A DNA stretch of 64,000 bases, from contig JADJMI010000028.1 in NCBI GenBank assembly GCA_016709665.1, forward strand, positions 248,001-312,000, given 5' to 3'. The position numbers and the translations under genes were made by a program. The notes beneath the pieces were generated by a model, which worked only from the letters and a program-made list of their open reading frames with translations, did no database searches and was not told the DNA's origin. Source of the stretch: Betaproteobacteria bacterium. GTDB lineage: Bacteria > Pseudomonadota > Gammaproteobacteria > Burkholderiales > Usitatibacteraceae. How positions within the stretch are numbered: position 1 is the first letter of the stretch; every line of letters starts with the position of its first letter. Shown in pieces: positions 25,549-33,624 of the stretch.

Positions 25549-26856
25549 ATGGCCGACCGAGACCTGCCCGACGTGCGCGCCCTCTACGAGGCGTTGCCCT
25601 ACCCGCCGCGCGACCCCGAGGACGAGAGGAAACGCCTCGTCACCACCTGGGTCGACGACCTGCCGATGATTTCGCACTACGGGTTCGGCGGCCGGGCCCG
25701 CTTCGACGCGGGGTTCCGGGCGCTGGTCGCGGGCGGGGGAACGGGCGACGCGACGATCTACCTGGCCGAGCAACTGCGTTCCACGGGCGCCGAGGTCGTG
25801 CACCTGGATTTCAGCGCGGCGAGCACGGCGATCGCGAAGCGCCGCGCGCAGGTGCGCGGCCTCGCCAACATCCGCTGGGTGGAAGCCTCGCTGCTCGACC
25901 TGCCCTCGCTCGGGCTGGGGGCGTTCGACTACGTCAACTGCGTGGGGGTGCTGCACCACCTGGCGGATCCCGACGCGGGGCTCGAGGCGTTGCTCGCGTC
26001 GCTCGCACCCGGCGGGGCGATGGGGCTCATGGTGTACGGGTCCGCCGGGCGGGCCGGCGTGTACCAGATGCGCTCGCTCCTCGCCCTCGTGAACGAAGAC
26101 GAGCCGGACCCGAAGGCGCGCATCGACCAGGCGAGGCAGGTGCTCTCGGGCGTGCCGCCTTCCAACTGGTTCAGGCGCGGCGAAGATCTCTACACGGACC
26201 ACCGCACGAGCGACGCGGGACTCGCGGACCTGCTGCTGCATCCGCAGGACCGCGCCTACTCCGTGGGCGAACTCTACGACTGGCTGGTCGATCGCCGGGG
26301 CCTCGCCATCGCGCTCACCGACGTGCAGCGCGGCCGATCGGCCTACGTCCCCGGGCTCATCGCCGGGCCGCAGCCCCCCCGCGTCATCGCGCGCATCGCG
26401 GCGATGCCGGAGCGCCGGCAGCACGAGATCGCGGAACTGTGGAGCGGGCGCATCCAGACCCACTCGCTCTTCGCGACCCGGGCGCCCGCGGCCGCCCCCT
26501 ACGGCGACGCGGCCTTCGTGCCGTATCTCTTCCATGAGCCGGTGACCGGGCCGGAGCTCGCAAAGGTCTTCGCGAGGAGCCGCGGGCAGCCCTTCGTGCT
26601 CGACCACCAGTGGTCGGGCGTCTCGGTGCGCGTGACGCCGGGGCCGCACGTGCCGGCGATCCTCGAGCGGATCGACGGGAAGCGGACCTTCGGCGAGATC
26701 TTCGCCCAGGTGCGGGCGTTGCCGGCCTTCCGCGGCCCGGCCCCGGATGACGAGGTGCTGTTCGCCGAATTCCGCGAGGCCTACGAGGTGCTGAACGCCA
26801 TCGACCGCCTGCTCCTGCGCCACGAAGACCATCCGCTGCCCCCGCGCCCGGCTTGA
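25549..26856 (+). CDS. class I methyltransferase with C-terminal extension
   Basis: 435 aa. Residues about 40-200 form a SAM-binding Rossmann domain (VAGGGTGDATIYLAEQLRST, then FDYVNCVGVLHHLADPDAGL). The rest contains a region with ERIDGKRTFGEIFAQVRALP near the C-terminus, a regulator-like or adaptor domain seen in some small-molecule methyltransferases. The opening VRALYEALPYPPRDPEDER is typical of proteins annotated as class I methyltransferases in betaproteobacteria. Substrate unknown. Confidence 0.75.
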   Translation: MADRDLPDVRALYEALPYPPRDPEDERKRLVTTWVDDLPMISHYGFGGRARFDAGFRALVAGGGTGDATIYLAEQLRSTGAEVVHLDFSAASTAIAKRRAQVRGLANIRWVEASLLDLPSLGLGAFDYVNCVGVLHHLADPDAGLEALLASLAPGGAMGLMVYGSAGRAGVYQMRSLLALVNEDEPDPKARIDQARQVLSGVPPSNWFRRGEDLYTDHRTSDAGLADLLLHPQDRAYSVGELYDWLVDRRGLAIALTDVQRGRSAYVPGLIAGPQPPRVIARIAAMPERRQHEIAELWSGRIQTHSLFATRAPAAAPYGDAAFVPYLFHEPVTGPELAKVFARSRGQPFVLDHQWSGVSVRVTPGPHVPAILERIDGKRTFGEIFAQVRALPAFRGPAPDDEVLFAEFREAYEVLNAIDRLLLRHEDHPLPPRPA

Positions 26857-26928
26857 ACCGCGGCCCTGCGTCGCGTAGCTTTCGTCAACGCCGTGGCCGC
26901 CGGCCGCGGTTGCCCTTGGGAAACGACC

Positions 26929-28110
26929 ATGATCCGATCGATCCGTGCGCTGGCCCTCGCTTTCGTCATCGCCTTCGCACTGCCCGCGCAGGCGCAGGCG
27001 CCGGCCGCCGACCCTTCCGTGGAGGAGATGGTCGAGGCGCTTCGCATGAAGCCCCTCACGCGCTCGCTCAAGCCCGGGCAACCCCGGCCTCGCGGCGAGG
27101 GCAAGCTCCAGTTGCAGGTGCAGTTCGATTACAACTCCGCGGTGATCACGCCGGCCAGCCAGGCGCTCCTCGACAAGCTCGCCGGCGCGATGAAGGCCCC
27201 GGCGCTCTCGGGGCTCGACTACAGCGTCGAGGGGCACACGGACACCACGGGCACCGGGGCCGGAAACCTGCGCCTGTCGAACCGGCGCGCGCAGGCGGTG
27301 CGCGAGTACCTGGCGAAGGCGTCGGGCCTGGACGCCGCGAAGCTGACCTCCATCGGCATGGGCAGCGCGAAGCTCGCGGACCCCGCGAACCCCACCTCGC
27401 CCATCAACCGGCGCGTGGTGATCGTCTCCCTCGAGGCCCTGCCGGCCGAAAGCCGAACCGCCGGCGCGAAGGCCGGCGCCGGCGCAGGCCCCGACTACGC
27501 GAAGGAAAGCGGCGGCGTGGTGGAGCAGGTGCGCGGGCAGGTGCAGGTCCGGCGCGGTCCCTCGAACGTGGTGGTGGAGCGAGGCACGCGCGTGAAGGAA
27601 GGCGACGTGCTCACCACCGGTGCGGGCTCCGCCGCGATGCTGAGGCTGGACGATGGCGCCAAGCTCCTCATGCGCGCCGAATCGGTGCTGCGGATCGCGA
27701 AGCTGAAGCTCACGGGCGATACCGCGGGCTGGTCGCAGGCCTTCAATCTCGCGGTCGGCGCCTTCCGCTACGTGACGGGCGCCCTGGGCGGCAACCGGCC
27801 CGAGGCGGTGGCGATATCGACTTCCTACGCGACCGTGGGCATCCGCGGGACCGACATCGACATGGTCCACGCCGAAAAGGACGCGGGCGGCAACGAGGCC
27901 GGAACCTACGTGAAGGTGAACCAAGGCGCGGTGGCCATCGGGGGGGCGGACGGGTCGCAGGTGAAGCTGCAGAAGGACGAGCAGGCCTTCGCCGGGGCGA
28001 AGAAGCCGCGGACGCGAAGCGGGGCGCCGGTGCCGGCGGCGGTGAAGCTGGGGGAGCCTTCGGCGGTTTTCCAGTCGGGGGATTTCGATAGCTTGATCGA
28101 GGGGAAGTAG
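26929..28110 (+). CDS. OmpA-FecR fusion, periplasmic
   Basis: 393 aa with a signal peptide (LALAFVIAFALPAQAQA). First domain: OmpA-C peptidoglycan-binding (VQFDYNSAVITPASQALLDK, SVEGHTDTTGTG, SNRRAQAVREYL), residues about 60-170. After an Ala/Gly linker comes a FecR domain (about 190-330: VRGQVQVRRGPSNVVVERGT, GAMLRLDDGAKLLMRAE-like, TSYATVGIRGTDIDMVH). FecR normally relays a periplasmic signal to a sigma factor or binds carbohydrates. No FecI-type gene or TonB receptor is next to it here. The combination is unusual but seen elsewhere. Confidence 0.8.
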   Translation: MIRSIRALALAFVIAFALPAQAQAPAADPSVEEMVEALRMKPLTRSLKPGQPRPRGEGKLQLQVQFDYNSAVITPASQALLDKLAGAMKAPALSGLDYSVEGHTDTTGTGAGNLRLSNRRAQAVREYLAKASGLDAAKLTSIGMGSAKLADPANPTSPINRRVVIVSLEALPAESRTAGAKAGAGAGPDYAKESGGVVEQVRGQVQVRRGPSNVVVERGTRVKEGDVLTTGAGSAAMLRLDDGAKLLMRAESVLRIAKLKLTGDTAGWSQAFNLAVGAFRYVTGALGGNRPEAVAISTSYATVGIRGTDIDMVHAEKDAGGNEAGTYVKVNQGAVAIGGADGSQVKLQKDEQAFAGAKKPRTRSGAPVPAAVKLGEPSAVFQSGDFDSLIEGK

Positions 28111-28129
28111 GGGGGGGTTATGCGGGCTG

Positions 28130-28322
28130 AAAGGCTTTGGAACCGCCGATGAACGCCGATGAACGCCGATGATTTTCAGGTACGTTTGCGGCGTCGTGTC
28201 GGCATGCATCGGCAGGTGGCAATCGTTGGCTCCAAGATAGTGACCGCGACCATGACCCCAACGAGATCAATCGAGAAGTCCATCTGCGTTCATCGGCGTT
28301 CATCGGCGGTTCCAAAGCCTTT
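28130..28322. repeat. palindromic element, copy 1 (GAACGCCGAT type)
   Basis: 193 bp with arms AAAGGCTTTGGAACCGCC (28130-28147) and three ATGAACGCCG-type periods on the left, matched on the right by CATCTGCGTT-CATCGGCGTT-CATCGGCGG-TTCCAAAGCCTTT. A near-complete palindrome with a roughly 110-bp centre. The right end abuts the CaiB stop. Its internal ATCAATCGAGAAGTCCAT reappears in the reverse direction in copy 2. Confidence 0.85.
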
Positions 28323-28331
28323 CTCCCTGCA

Positions 28332-29540
28332 TCACTCCCCGCCGCCCGCGCACTCCACCGCCCCGCTCGCACGGAGCGCCTCGATCTCCGTGCCCGAATA
28401 GCCGATCGACCGCAGCACCTCGTCCGTATGCTGTCCCAGCAGCGGCGCGGCGCGGGTGACGGCGCAGGGCGTATCGGAAAACTTCACCGGCATCCCCAGC
28501 ACCTTGGTCAGCCCCGCCTTCGGGTGATCCACCTCCACGACCATCTCCCGCGCGGCCACCTGCGGCTCGGCGAGCATCTGCCCGATCGAGTTGATGGGCC
28601 CGACGGCGATGTCGAGCGCCTCGAACTCGCGGATCCACTGCGCCGAAGTGCGCGTCCTCATGCGTTCCGCGATGAGCGGCGTGAGTTCGTCCAGGTGCTT
28701 CATGCGATCGCCGTTGGTGCGAAAGCGCGGGTCGTCGATGAGGTCCTCGTGGCCGATCGCCTTCGCGATCCGCTCCCAGTTGGCCTGGTTGGCGCCGCCC
28801 ACGTTGATCCAGCCGTCGGCGGTGGGGAAGGCCTGGTAGGGCGCGGCCAGGACGTGCGCCGAGCCCGTGGGCCCGGGGCTCTCGCCGGTGGCGAAGTAGA
28901 TGGCGCTCTGCCAGTAGGTCTGCTGGACCGCGGCTTCCATGAGGGACGTGTCCACGAGCTGCCCGCGGCCGGTGGCGTGGCGGGCGTGCAGTGCCGCCGA
29001 TATGCCCATGGCCGCGAGGATGCCGGCATTGATGTCCGCCAGGGGCGGGCCGGCCTTCACGGGCGGGCCGCCGGGCATGCCCGTGATCGACATGAGGCCG
29101 CCGAATCCCTGGGCGATGAGGTCGAAGCCGCCCTTGTCGGCGTCGGGGCCGGTGAGCCCGAAGCCGGAGATGACGCTGTAGACGAGGCGGGGGTTCAGGG
29201 CCTGGAGCACGTCCCAGCCCAGGCCGAGCTTCTCGAGCGTGCCCTTGCGGAAGTTCTCGGTGACCACGTCGGCGGTGGCCACCAGGCGCTTCATCACCTC
29301 GAGGCCGCCGGGAGACTTGAGGTTCACCGCGATGCCGCGCTTGTTGCGGTTGAGCATCATGAAGGCGGCCGACTCGCCGCCGATCGAGGGGCGCGAGTAG
29401 GAGCGCGAGACGTCCCCGCCCGGGAGCCGCTCGACCTTGATGACGTCGGCGCCCATGTCGGCGAGGAGCAGGCCGCAGCTGGGGCCGGCCATGATCTGGG
29501 CGAGCTCGATGACGCGGATTCCCGCGAGAGGGCCTTTCAT
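28332..29540 (-). CDS. CaiB/BaiF-family (class III) CoA-transferase
   Basis: 402 aa, usual length. Opening MKGPLAGIRVIELAQIMAGP and GADVIKVERLPGGDVSRSY, NRNKRGIAVNLKSPGG and the catalytic Asp region VDTSLMEAAVQQTYW (Asp in VDTSL) are all typical of formyl-CoA:oxalate-type transferases. It would move CoA between carboxylic acids. The gene is bracketed by two inverted copies of the same palindromic element, and the enoyl-CoA hydratase gene that follows on the same strand may have been its operon partner. Confidence 0.92.
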   Translation of the reverse strand: MKGPLAGIRVIELAQIMAGPSCGLLLADMGADVIKVERLPGGDVSRSYSRPSIGGESAAFMMLNRNKRGIAVNLKSPGGLEVMKRLVATADVVTENFRKGTLEKLGLGWDVLQALNPRLVYSVISGFGLTGPDADKGGFDLIAQGFGGLMSITGMPGGPPVKAGPPLADINAGILAAMGISAALHARHATGRGQLVDTSLMEAAVQQTYWQSAIYFATGESPGPTGSAHVLAAPYQAFPTADGWINVGGANQANWERIAKAIGHEDLIDDPRFRTNGDRMKHLDELTPLIAERMRTRTSAQWIREFEALDIAVGPINSIGQMLAEPQVAAREMVVEVDHPKAGLTKVLGMPVKFSDTPCAVTRAAPLLGQHTDEVLRSIGYSGTEIEALRASGAVECAGGGE

Positions 29541-29558
29541 CGAGTGATTCCCGCGAGA

Positions 29559-29720
29559 GGCTTTGGAACCGCAGATGAACGCAGATGAACGCAGATGGAC
29601 TTCTCGATTGATTTCATTGCGGTCATGGTCACGATCTCGAGCACGCCAAGAATGACGACTTCACCCATGTCACAAGTCATCTGCGTTCATCTGCGTTCAT
29701 CTGCGGTTCCAAAGCCTTTT
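29559..29720. repeat. palindromic element, copy 2 (GAACGCAGAT type), inverted relative to copy 1
   Basis: 162 bp with arms GGCTTTGGAACCGCAGATG (29559-29577) and CATCTGCGGTTCCAAAGCC at the right. The left inner part (GGACTTCTCGATTGATTTCA) is the reverse complement of copy 1's right inner part, so both are copies of one element in opposite orientation. The right arm is read into the 3' end of the enoyl-CoA hydratase frame. A 14-bp direct repeat, GATTCCCGCGAGAG, occurs at 29517-29530 and 29547-29560, the second copy ending in the left arm. Confidence 0.85.
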
Positions 29721-30514
29721 GCCCGCCTCACTCCCTCCCGCCCCTTGAACTCGGGCTTCGCCTTCGCGAGGAATGCCTCCCGCCCGATGCGGAAATCCTC
29801 CGTTCCGTAGCAGGCGAATCCCTCATCGAGTTCCTCCGCCGTGAGCGGCCGTGCATCCCGCAGCCGCCGCGCGAACTGCTTGTGCCACCGCGCCACGAGC
29901 GGCGCGCCGTCCGCGATCCGCCGCGCGGTGGCCTGCGCCTCGGCGGCCACCTGGTCGTCCGGCACGACGCGGGTGACGAGCCCCTTGTCCTTCGCCTCGG
30001 CGGCGTCGAAGACGCGGCCTTCGAGCAGGATCTCGAGCGCCGTCGCCTCGCCCGCGAGCGCGATGAGCGCCCCGATCTCCGAGTACGCCATCACGAGCCC
30101 GAGCCTGTTGATGGGCACGCCGAAGCGGCTCGAGGCGCCGCAGATGCGGATGTCCGCGAGGCCCGCGATCTCGAGCCCGCCACCCACGCAAACGCCATGG
30201 ATCTGCGCCACGACGGGATGGCGGCAGTGGCCGATGGCCTCGATCGTGCGCGTCATCACCTTGCCGTAGGCGCGGGCCTGCTCGACATTGGCGCGCTCGC
30301 GGTCGAACTCCGCGATGTCGTTGCCGGGGGCGAAGGCCTTCTCCCCGGCGCCGCGGATGAGCACGCAGCGCACGGCGTCGTCGGCCGAGAGCGCGAGGAA
30401 CGCGTCGCCGAGCCGCTCCCACATGGGCTTGGTGAGCGCGTTGAGCTTCTCGGGACGGTTGAGGACGACGGTGGCGATGTCGCCGTCGTGCTGGACGAGG
30501 ATGGTGTCGGCCAT
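29687..30514 (-). CDS. enoyl-CoA hydratase/isomerase-family protein, 3' end altered by a repeat
   Basis: 275 aa crotonase fold: VLNRPEKLNALTKPMWERLG, the oxyanion loop GAGEKAFAPGNDIAEFDRER, and the glycine-rich core HGVCVGGGLEIAGLADIRIC. The domain ends near KPEFKGREG; the last 11 residues (AKGFGTADERR) are translated from the right arm of the palindromic element, and the stop lies inside it. One base fewer before that point would restore a stop near GRE. Probably still active, as the tail lies outside the core. Likely functions with the CoA-transferase or acyl-CoA ligase. Confidence 0.85.
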   Translation of the reverse strand: MADTILVQHDGDIATVVLNRPEKLNALTKPMWERLGDAFLALSADDAVRCVLIRGAGEKAFAPGNDIAEFDRERANVEQARAYGKVMTRTIEAIGHCRHPVVAQIHGVCVGGGLEIAGLADIRICGASSRFGVPINRLGLVMAYSEIGALIALAGEATALEILLEGRVFDAAEAKDKGLVTRVVPDDQVAAEAQATARRIADGAPLVARWHKQFARRLRDARPLTAEELDEGFACYGTEDFRIGREAFLAKAKPEFKGREGVRRAKGFGTADERR

Positions 30515-30518
30515 GGGA

Positions 30519-31802
30519 CTACCTGTAGAAGAAGTTGACGAGGCCCAGGGTCACGAGCGGCACGTAGGTCACCAGCAGCAACGTGAAGATCAGCACCCCG
30601 ATGAACGGGATGTTCGCCTTGGTCACGTCCCAGACGCTCTCCTTCGCGATCGAGCAGGTGAGCAGCAGCACGCTCGCCACGGGCGGCGTCTGCTGGCCGA
30701 TGGCGAGGTTGAGCGTCACGATCACGCCGAAGTGGACCGGGTCGATCCCCGCCGCGGTCACCACCGGCATCACGATGGGCACCACCAGGATGATGGCCGC
30801 GGCCGAGTGCAGGAACATGCCGATGAGGAGGAAGAAGACGTTCAGGATCGCGAGGATGGCCCACTTCTCGGTGGTGACGGAGAGCATCGTCGCCGCGATG
30901 CTCTGGGGAAGCTGCACCTCGGTGAGGTAGAGGCCGAGCAGGGCCGAGGCGGCCACGAGCAGCATCACGGCGCCGGTCTGCACGGCGCCGTCGATGACCG
31001 CCTCCTTGAGCCGCGCCGCGTCGAGCTCGCGGTAGATGAGGCCGCCCACCAGCAGCGAGGCCACCACCGCGAGCGCCGCGCCTTCGGTCGCGGTGACGAT
31101 GCCCCCGAAAATCCCGCCCAGGATGATGATGGGCAGCGTGAGCGCCCAGAACGCCTTCTTGAAGGCGCGCCAGAGCTTGCCCCACTGGAAGATCTCCTCG
31201 ACCGGCCAGTTGAACCGGACCGCGTACCAGTAGCACAGGCCCATGAAGCCGAGCCCCGTCATCACGCCGGGCACGATGCCGGCGACGAACATCTGCACGA
31301 CCGAGGTGCCCGCCATGACCGCGTAGAGGATCATCGGGATCGAAGGCGGGATGATGATCGCCAGCGTGGCCGTCGAGGAGGTCACCGCCGCGGTGAAGGG
31401 GCCCGGGTAGCCGCGCGCCTTCATGGCCGGCATGATGATGGAGGCGGTCGCGGCCACGCCCGCGACCGCGGAGCCCGAGATCTCCGCGAAGAACATGTGG
31501 CTCAGCACGTTCACCTGGGCGAGCGCCCCCCGCATCCAGCCGACCAGCGCCTGGCAGAAGTCGATGAGCCGGTGGGAGATTCCCGAGGTGTTCATGATCG
31601 CCGCCGACAGGATGAACAGCGGGATCGCGATGAGCGGGAAGCTGGTCGCCCCCTGGTAGAGCGCCAGCGGCACGTTGGGCAGGCTCGAGACGCCCTGCGT
31701 GGTGAGCATCGCCACGACCGACGCGATGCACAGCGCCACGGCGATCGGGACGTTGATCAGCACCAGCACCAGGACGCACGCGAGGACGAGGAACCCGGTC
31801 AT
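30519..31802 (-). CDS. TRAP transporter large membrane subunit (DctM)
   Basis: 427 aa from ATG at 31802 (MTGFLVLACVLVLVLINVPI); start overlaps the small-subunit stop. The 12-helix DctM family shows LIAIPLFILSAAIMNTSGIS, MFFAEISGSAVAGVAATASI and IVTLNLAIGQQTPPVASVLL. It is the ion-coupled transport channel, probably driven by Na+. Order is DctP, DctQ, DctM on the minus strand. Confidence 0.93.
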   Translation of the reverse strand: MTGFLVLACVLVLVLINVPIAVALCIASVVAMLTTQGVSSLPNVPLALYQGATSFPLIAIPLFILSAAIMNTSGISHRLIDFCQALVGWMRGALAQVNVLSHMFFAEISGSAVAGVAATASIIMPAMKARGYPGPFTAAVTSSTATLAIIIPPSIPMILYAVMAGTSVVQMFVAGIVPGVMTGLGFMGLCYWYAVRFNWPVEEIFQWGKLWRAFKKAFWALTLPIIILGGIFGGIVTATEGAALAVVASLLVGGLIYRELDAARLKEAVIDGAVQTGAVMLLVAASALLGLYLTEVQLPQSIAATMLSVTTEKWAILAILNVFFLLIGMFLHSAAAIILVVPIVMPVVTAAGIDPVHFGVIVTLNLAIGQQTPPVASVLLLTCSIAKESVWDVTKANIPFIGVLIFTLLLVTYVPLVTLGLVNFFYR

Positions 31803-32302
31803 GCGTGCGCCCCGGCGGCCCCGTGCTCGCGGCGCGCTTCGCGCAGCACCTCGGGAAAGACCAGCAGCTGGCCCACGATGAACAGGACGGCGCTCACGGG
31901 GAGGACCGAGATCGCGTACGCGACCGAGACTTCCGGCAGGGAAACGAGCTGGTCCGTCGCGAGGATCCCGAGGACCTCGTAGCCCACCCAGGCGAGCAGC
32001 ACGAAGAAGGCCATCGTGCACAGCTGGGCGAGGGCGGCCGCGACCACCCGCGGGCCGGGAGGCAGCATCCGCACGATCTCGGGCACGCCCATGTGCGCGT
32101 GCTTGAGGACCGCGAGCGCCGCGCCGTAGAACGTCACCCAGGCGAGCAGGATGGTGGCGACTTCGTCATACCAGACGAGGGAGTGGCCCGAGTAACGGAA
32201 GACCACGCCCGTCACCACCTCGGCGGCGAGCGTGGCCATGAGCGCGATGCAGATCCACTCCAGGAAGCGCTCGTATCCCCGGCGCAACGACCGCAGCGTC
32301 AT
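31799..32302 (-). CDS. TRAP transporter small membrane subunit (DctQ)
   Basis: 167 aa with four hydrophobic helices (residues about 17-38, 48-66, 88-108, 125-150) and the DctQ opening ERFLEWICIALMATLAAEVV with VVFRYSGHSLVWYDEVATIL. Overlaps DctM at the 3' end (ATGA) and follows DctP by 3 nt. Confidence 0.92.
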   Translation of the reverse strand: MTLRSLRRGYERFLEWICIALMATLAAEVVTGVVFRYSGHSLVWYDEVATILLAWVTFYGAALAVLKHAHMGVPEIVRMLPPGPRVVAAALAQLCTMAFFVLLAWVGYEVLGILATDQLVSLPEVSVAYAISVLPVSAVLFIVGQLLVFPEVLREARREHGAAGAHA

Positions 32303-32305
32303 CGC

Positions 32306-33274
32306 CTACTTGCCGAGCGCGATGGCCCGGTCGATGACCTCCTTCGACCCGGCGACCTCCTTGGCGAACTCCTCGTAGACCGGCTTCGAGGCGGCGACGA
32401 AGGCGTCCTTGTTGGGCACGTTGGACTTCACGCCGGCGGCCAGGATCTTGTCGAGCAGTTCCTTGTCGTCCTTCTCGGCCTGCGCGTAGACCCAGGCCTG
32501 GGTCTCCTTCGCCGTGTCCTCGAGGACCTTCCTCACGTCCGCGGGCAGCGTCGCCCACTTCTTCGCGCCGACGGTGGCGTAGGCCGGCGTGTAGACGTGC
32601 CCCGTGAGCGAGATGAACTTCTGCACCTCCTGGAACTTGGCGCTGTAGATCTGGGTGTAGGGGTTCTCCTGGCCGTCCATGACGCCCGTCTGCAGGGCCG
32701 TGAAGACCTCGGAGAACTTCATCGGGCTGGGGTTGGCGCCGTAGGCCTGGAACATCTTCACCCGCCACTTGCCCTCGGGCACGCGCAGCTTGATGCCCTT
32801 GAGGTCCTCGGGCGTGTTGATCGGCCGCTTGGAGTTGGTGATGTGGCGATAGCCGTTCTCCCAGATCGCGATCACCTTGAGGCCCTTCTTCTCGGCGGCC
32901 GGGGCGATCGACGGCCAGAAGACTTCCTTCTCGATGCGGCCCATGTGCTTGCGGTCCTTGACGAGGTAGGGCATCTCGAAGACGCCGAAGATGTCCGCCT
33001 CCGAGGTCATGACCGTCGAGGGCAGGGCGATGTCCACCGTGCCGAGCTTGAGCTTCTGCACCAGTTCCTTGTCGCCGCCCAGCTGGCTGGAGCCGTACAC
33101 GACGACCTTCGCCTTGCCGCCGAGCTTCGCGTTGGCGCGCCGGGCGAACTCGTCCGCCGACTGGGCGAACAGGGAGCCGGGCTCGCCCACGTGGCCGAAC
33201 TTGATCTCGGTCTGGGCCAGCGCGATGGGGGAAAGCAGGGCGGCGGCCGCGAGGGCCGCGATTCGGGTCTTCAT
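32306..33274 (-). CDS. TRAP transporter periplasmic binding protein (DctP)
   Basis: 322 aa; ATG at 33274 is preceded by GAGGAG at 6 nt, better than ATG 33280 which overlaps it. Signal peptide MKTRIAALAAAALLSPIALA. DctP-type core: EIKFGHVGEPGSLFAQSADE, GSSQLGGDKELVQKLKLGTV, and RVPEGKWRVKMFQAYGANPS with the ligand-carboxylate Arg in LRVPEG, then MDGQENPYTQIYSAKFQEVQ. Typical substrates are C4-dicarboxylates or related acids. Divergent from the hydrogenase operon across a 350-bp gap. Confidence 0.93.
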   Translation of the reverse strand: MKTRIAALAAAALLSPIALAQTEIKFGHVGEPGSLFAQSADEFARRANAKLGGKAKVVVYGSSQLGGDKELVQKLKLGTVDIALPSTVMTSEADIFGVFEMPYLVKDRKHMGRIEKEVFWPSIAPAAEKKGLKVIAIWENGYRHITNSKRPINTPEDLKGIKLRVPEGKWRVKMFQAYGANPSPMKFSEVFTALQTGVMDGQENPYTQIYSAKFQEVQKFISLTGHVYTPAYATVGAKKWATLPADVRKVLEDTAKETQAWVYAQAEKDDKELLDKILAAGVKSNVPNKDAFVAASKPVYEEFAKEVAGSKEVIDRAIALGK

Positions 33275-33425
33275 GAGCATCTCCTCGGTGGTTGTCGGAC
33301 CCGGTCCGGGCGCTCGTGTCCGGCCGGGTCTCAATGGCGAGTCTAGACACATCCGGGGGCCGGCGTCGATGACCCCGCGCAGCACTCGGGTAATGGCGGC
33401 GCGGGCCGGCTCCCGGGGATCGGTC

Positions 33426-33442
33426 GTAACGGATGGCGTTAC
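33426..33442. promoter_or_regulatory. GTAAC-N7-GTTAC operator between TRAP and hydrogenase operons
   Basis: 17-bp palindrome with five-base arms. The same arrangement (five identical bases each side, seven between) occurs at 38348-38364 before hupD. It lies 26 bp upstream of the FNR-type box and in the shared region for the divergent TRAP operon. No other match noticed in the window. Confidence 0.55.
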
Positions 33443-33467
33443 ACCGCTGCCACCCTTCATGAGGCGA

Positions 33468-33509
33468 TTGACCTAAGTCAACCGGCCTGGCCCTTCGGGG
33501 GGGGACATT
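33468..33509 (+). promoter_or_regulatory. FNR/FixK-type box (TTGACCTAAGTCAA) and -10 before hupS
   Basis: Palindrome 33468-33481 fits TTGA-N6-TCAA. GACATT at 33504-33509 is 22 nt downstream, placing the box at about -41.5 relative to a start near 33516, a class II activator position. Transcription start would be about 109 nt before the hupS ATG. Other parts of the 350-bp gap (33275-33467) hold only the operator above and a possible minus-strand -10 (TAGACT, 33340-33345). Confidence 0.6.
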
Positions 33510-33624
33510 CACCCTCAATCCGACGGCACGGGTGCGACGGCCCGTGCGGAAGGCGCAAAAGAAGAAAAGCGTTCGTGGGACCCGAGGACTCGCCCCGCCG
33601 CGACTGGGACAACAGGAGAGAAAG

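Noticed and set aside
28141..28171. CRISPR-like short repeats (ATGAACGCCG three times)
   Set aside because: Units are 10 bp, adjacent, without spacers, and part of a palindrome arm.
33433..33452. Sigma-54 promoter before hupS (TGGCG ... TGCC)
   Set aside because: GG-to-GC spacing is not the required ten bases; the FNR-type box with -10 fits better.
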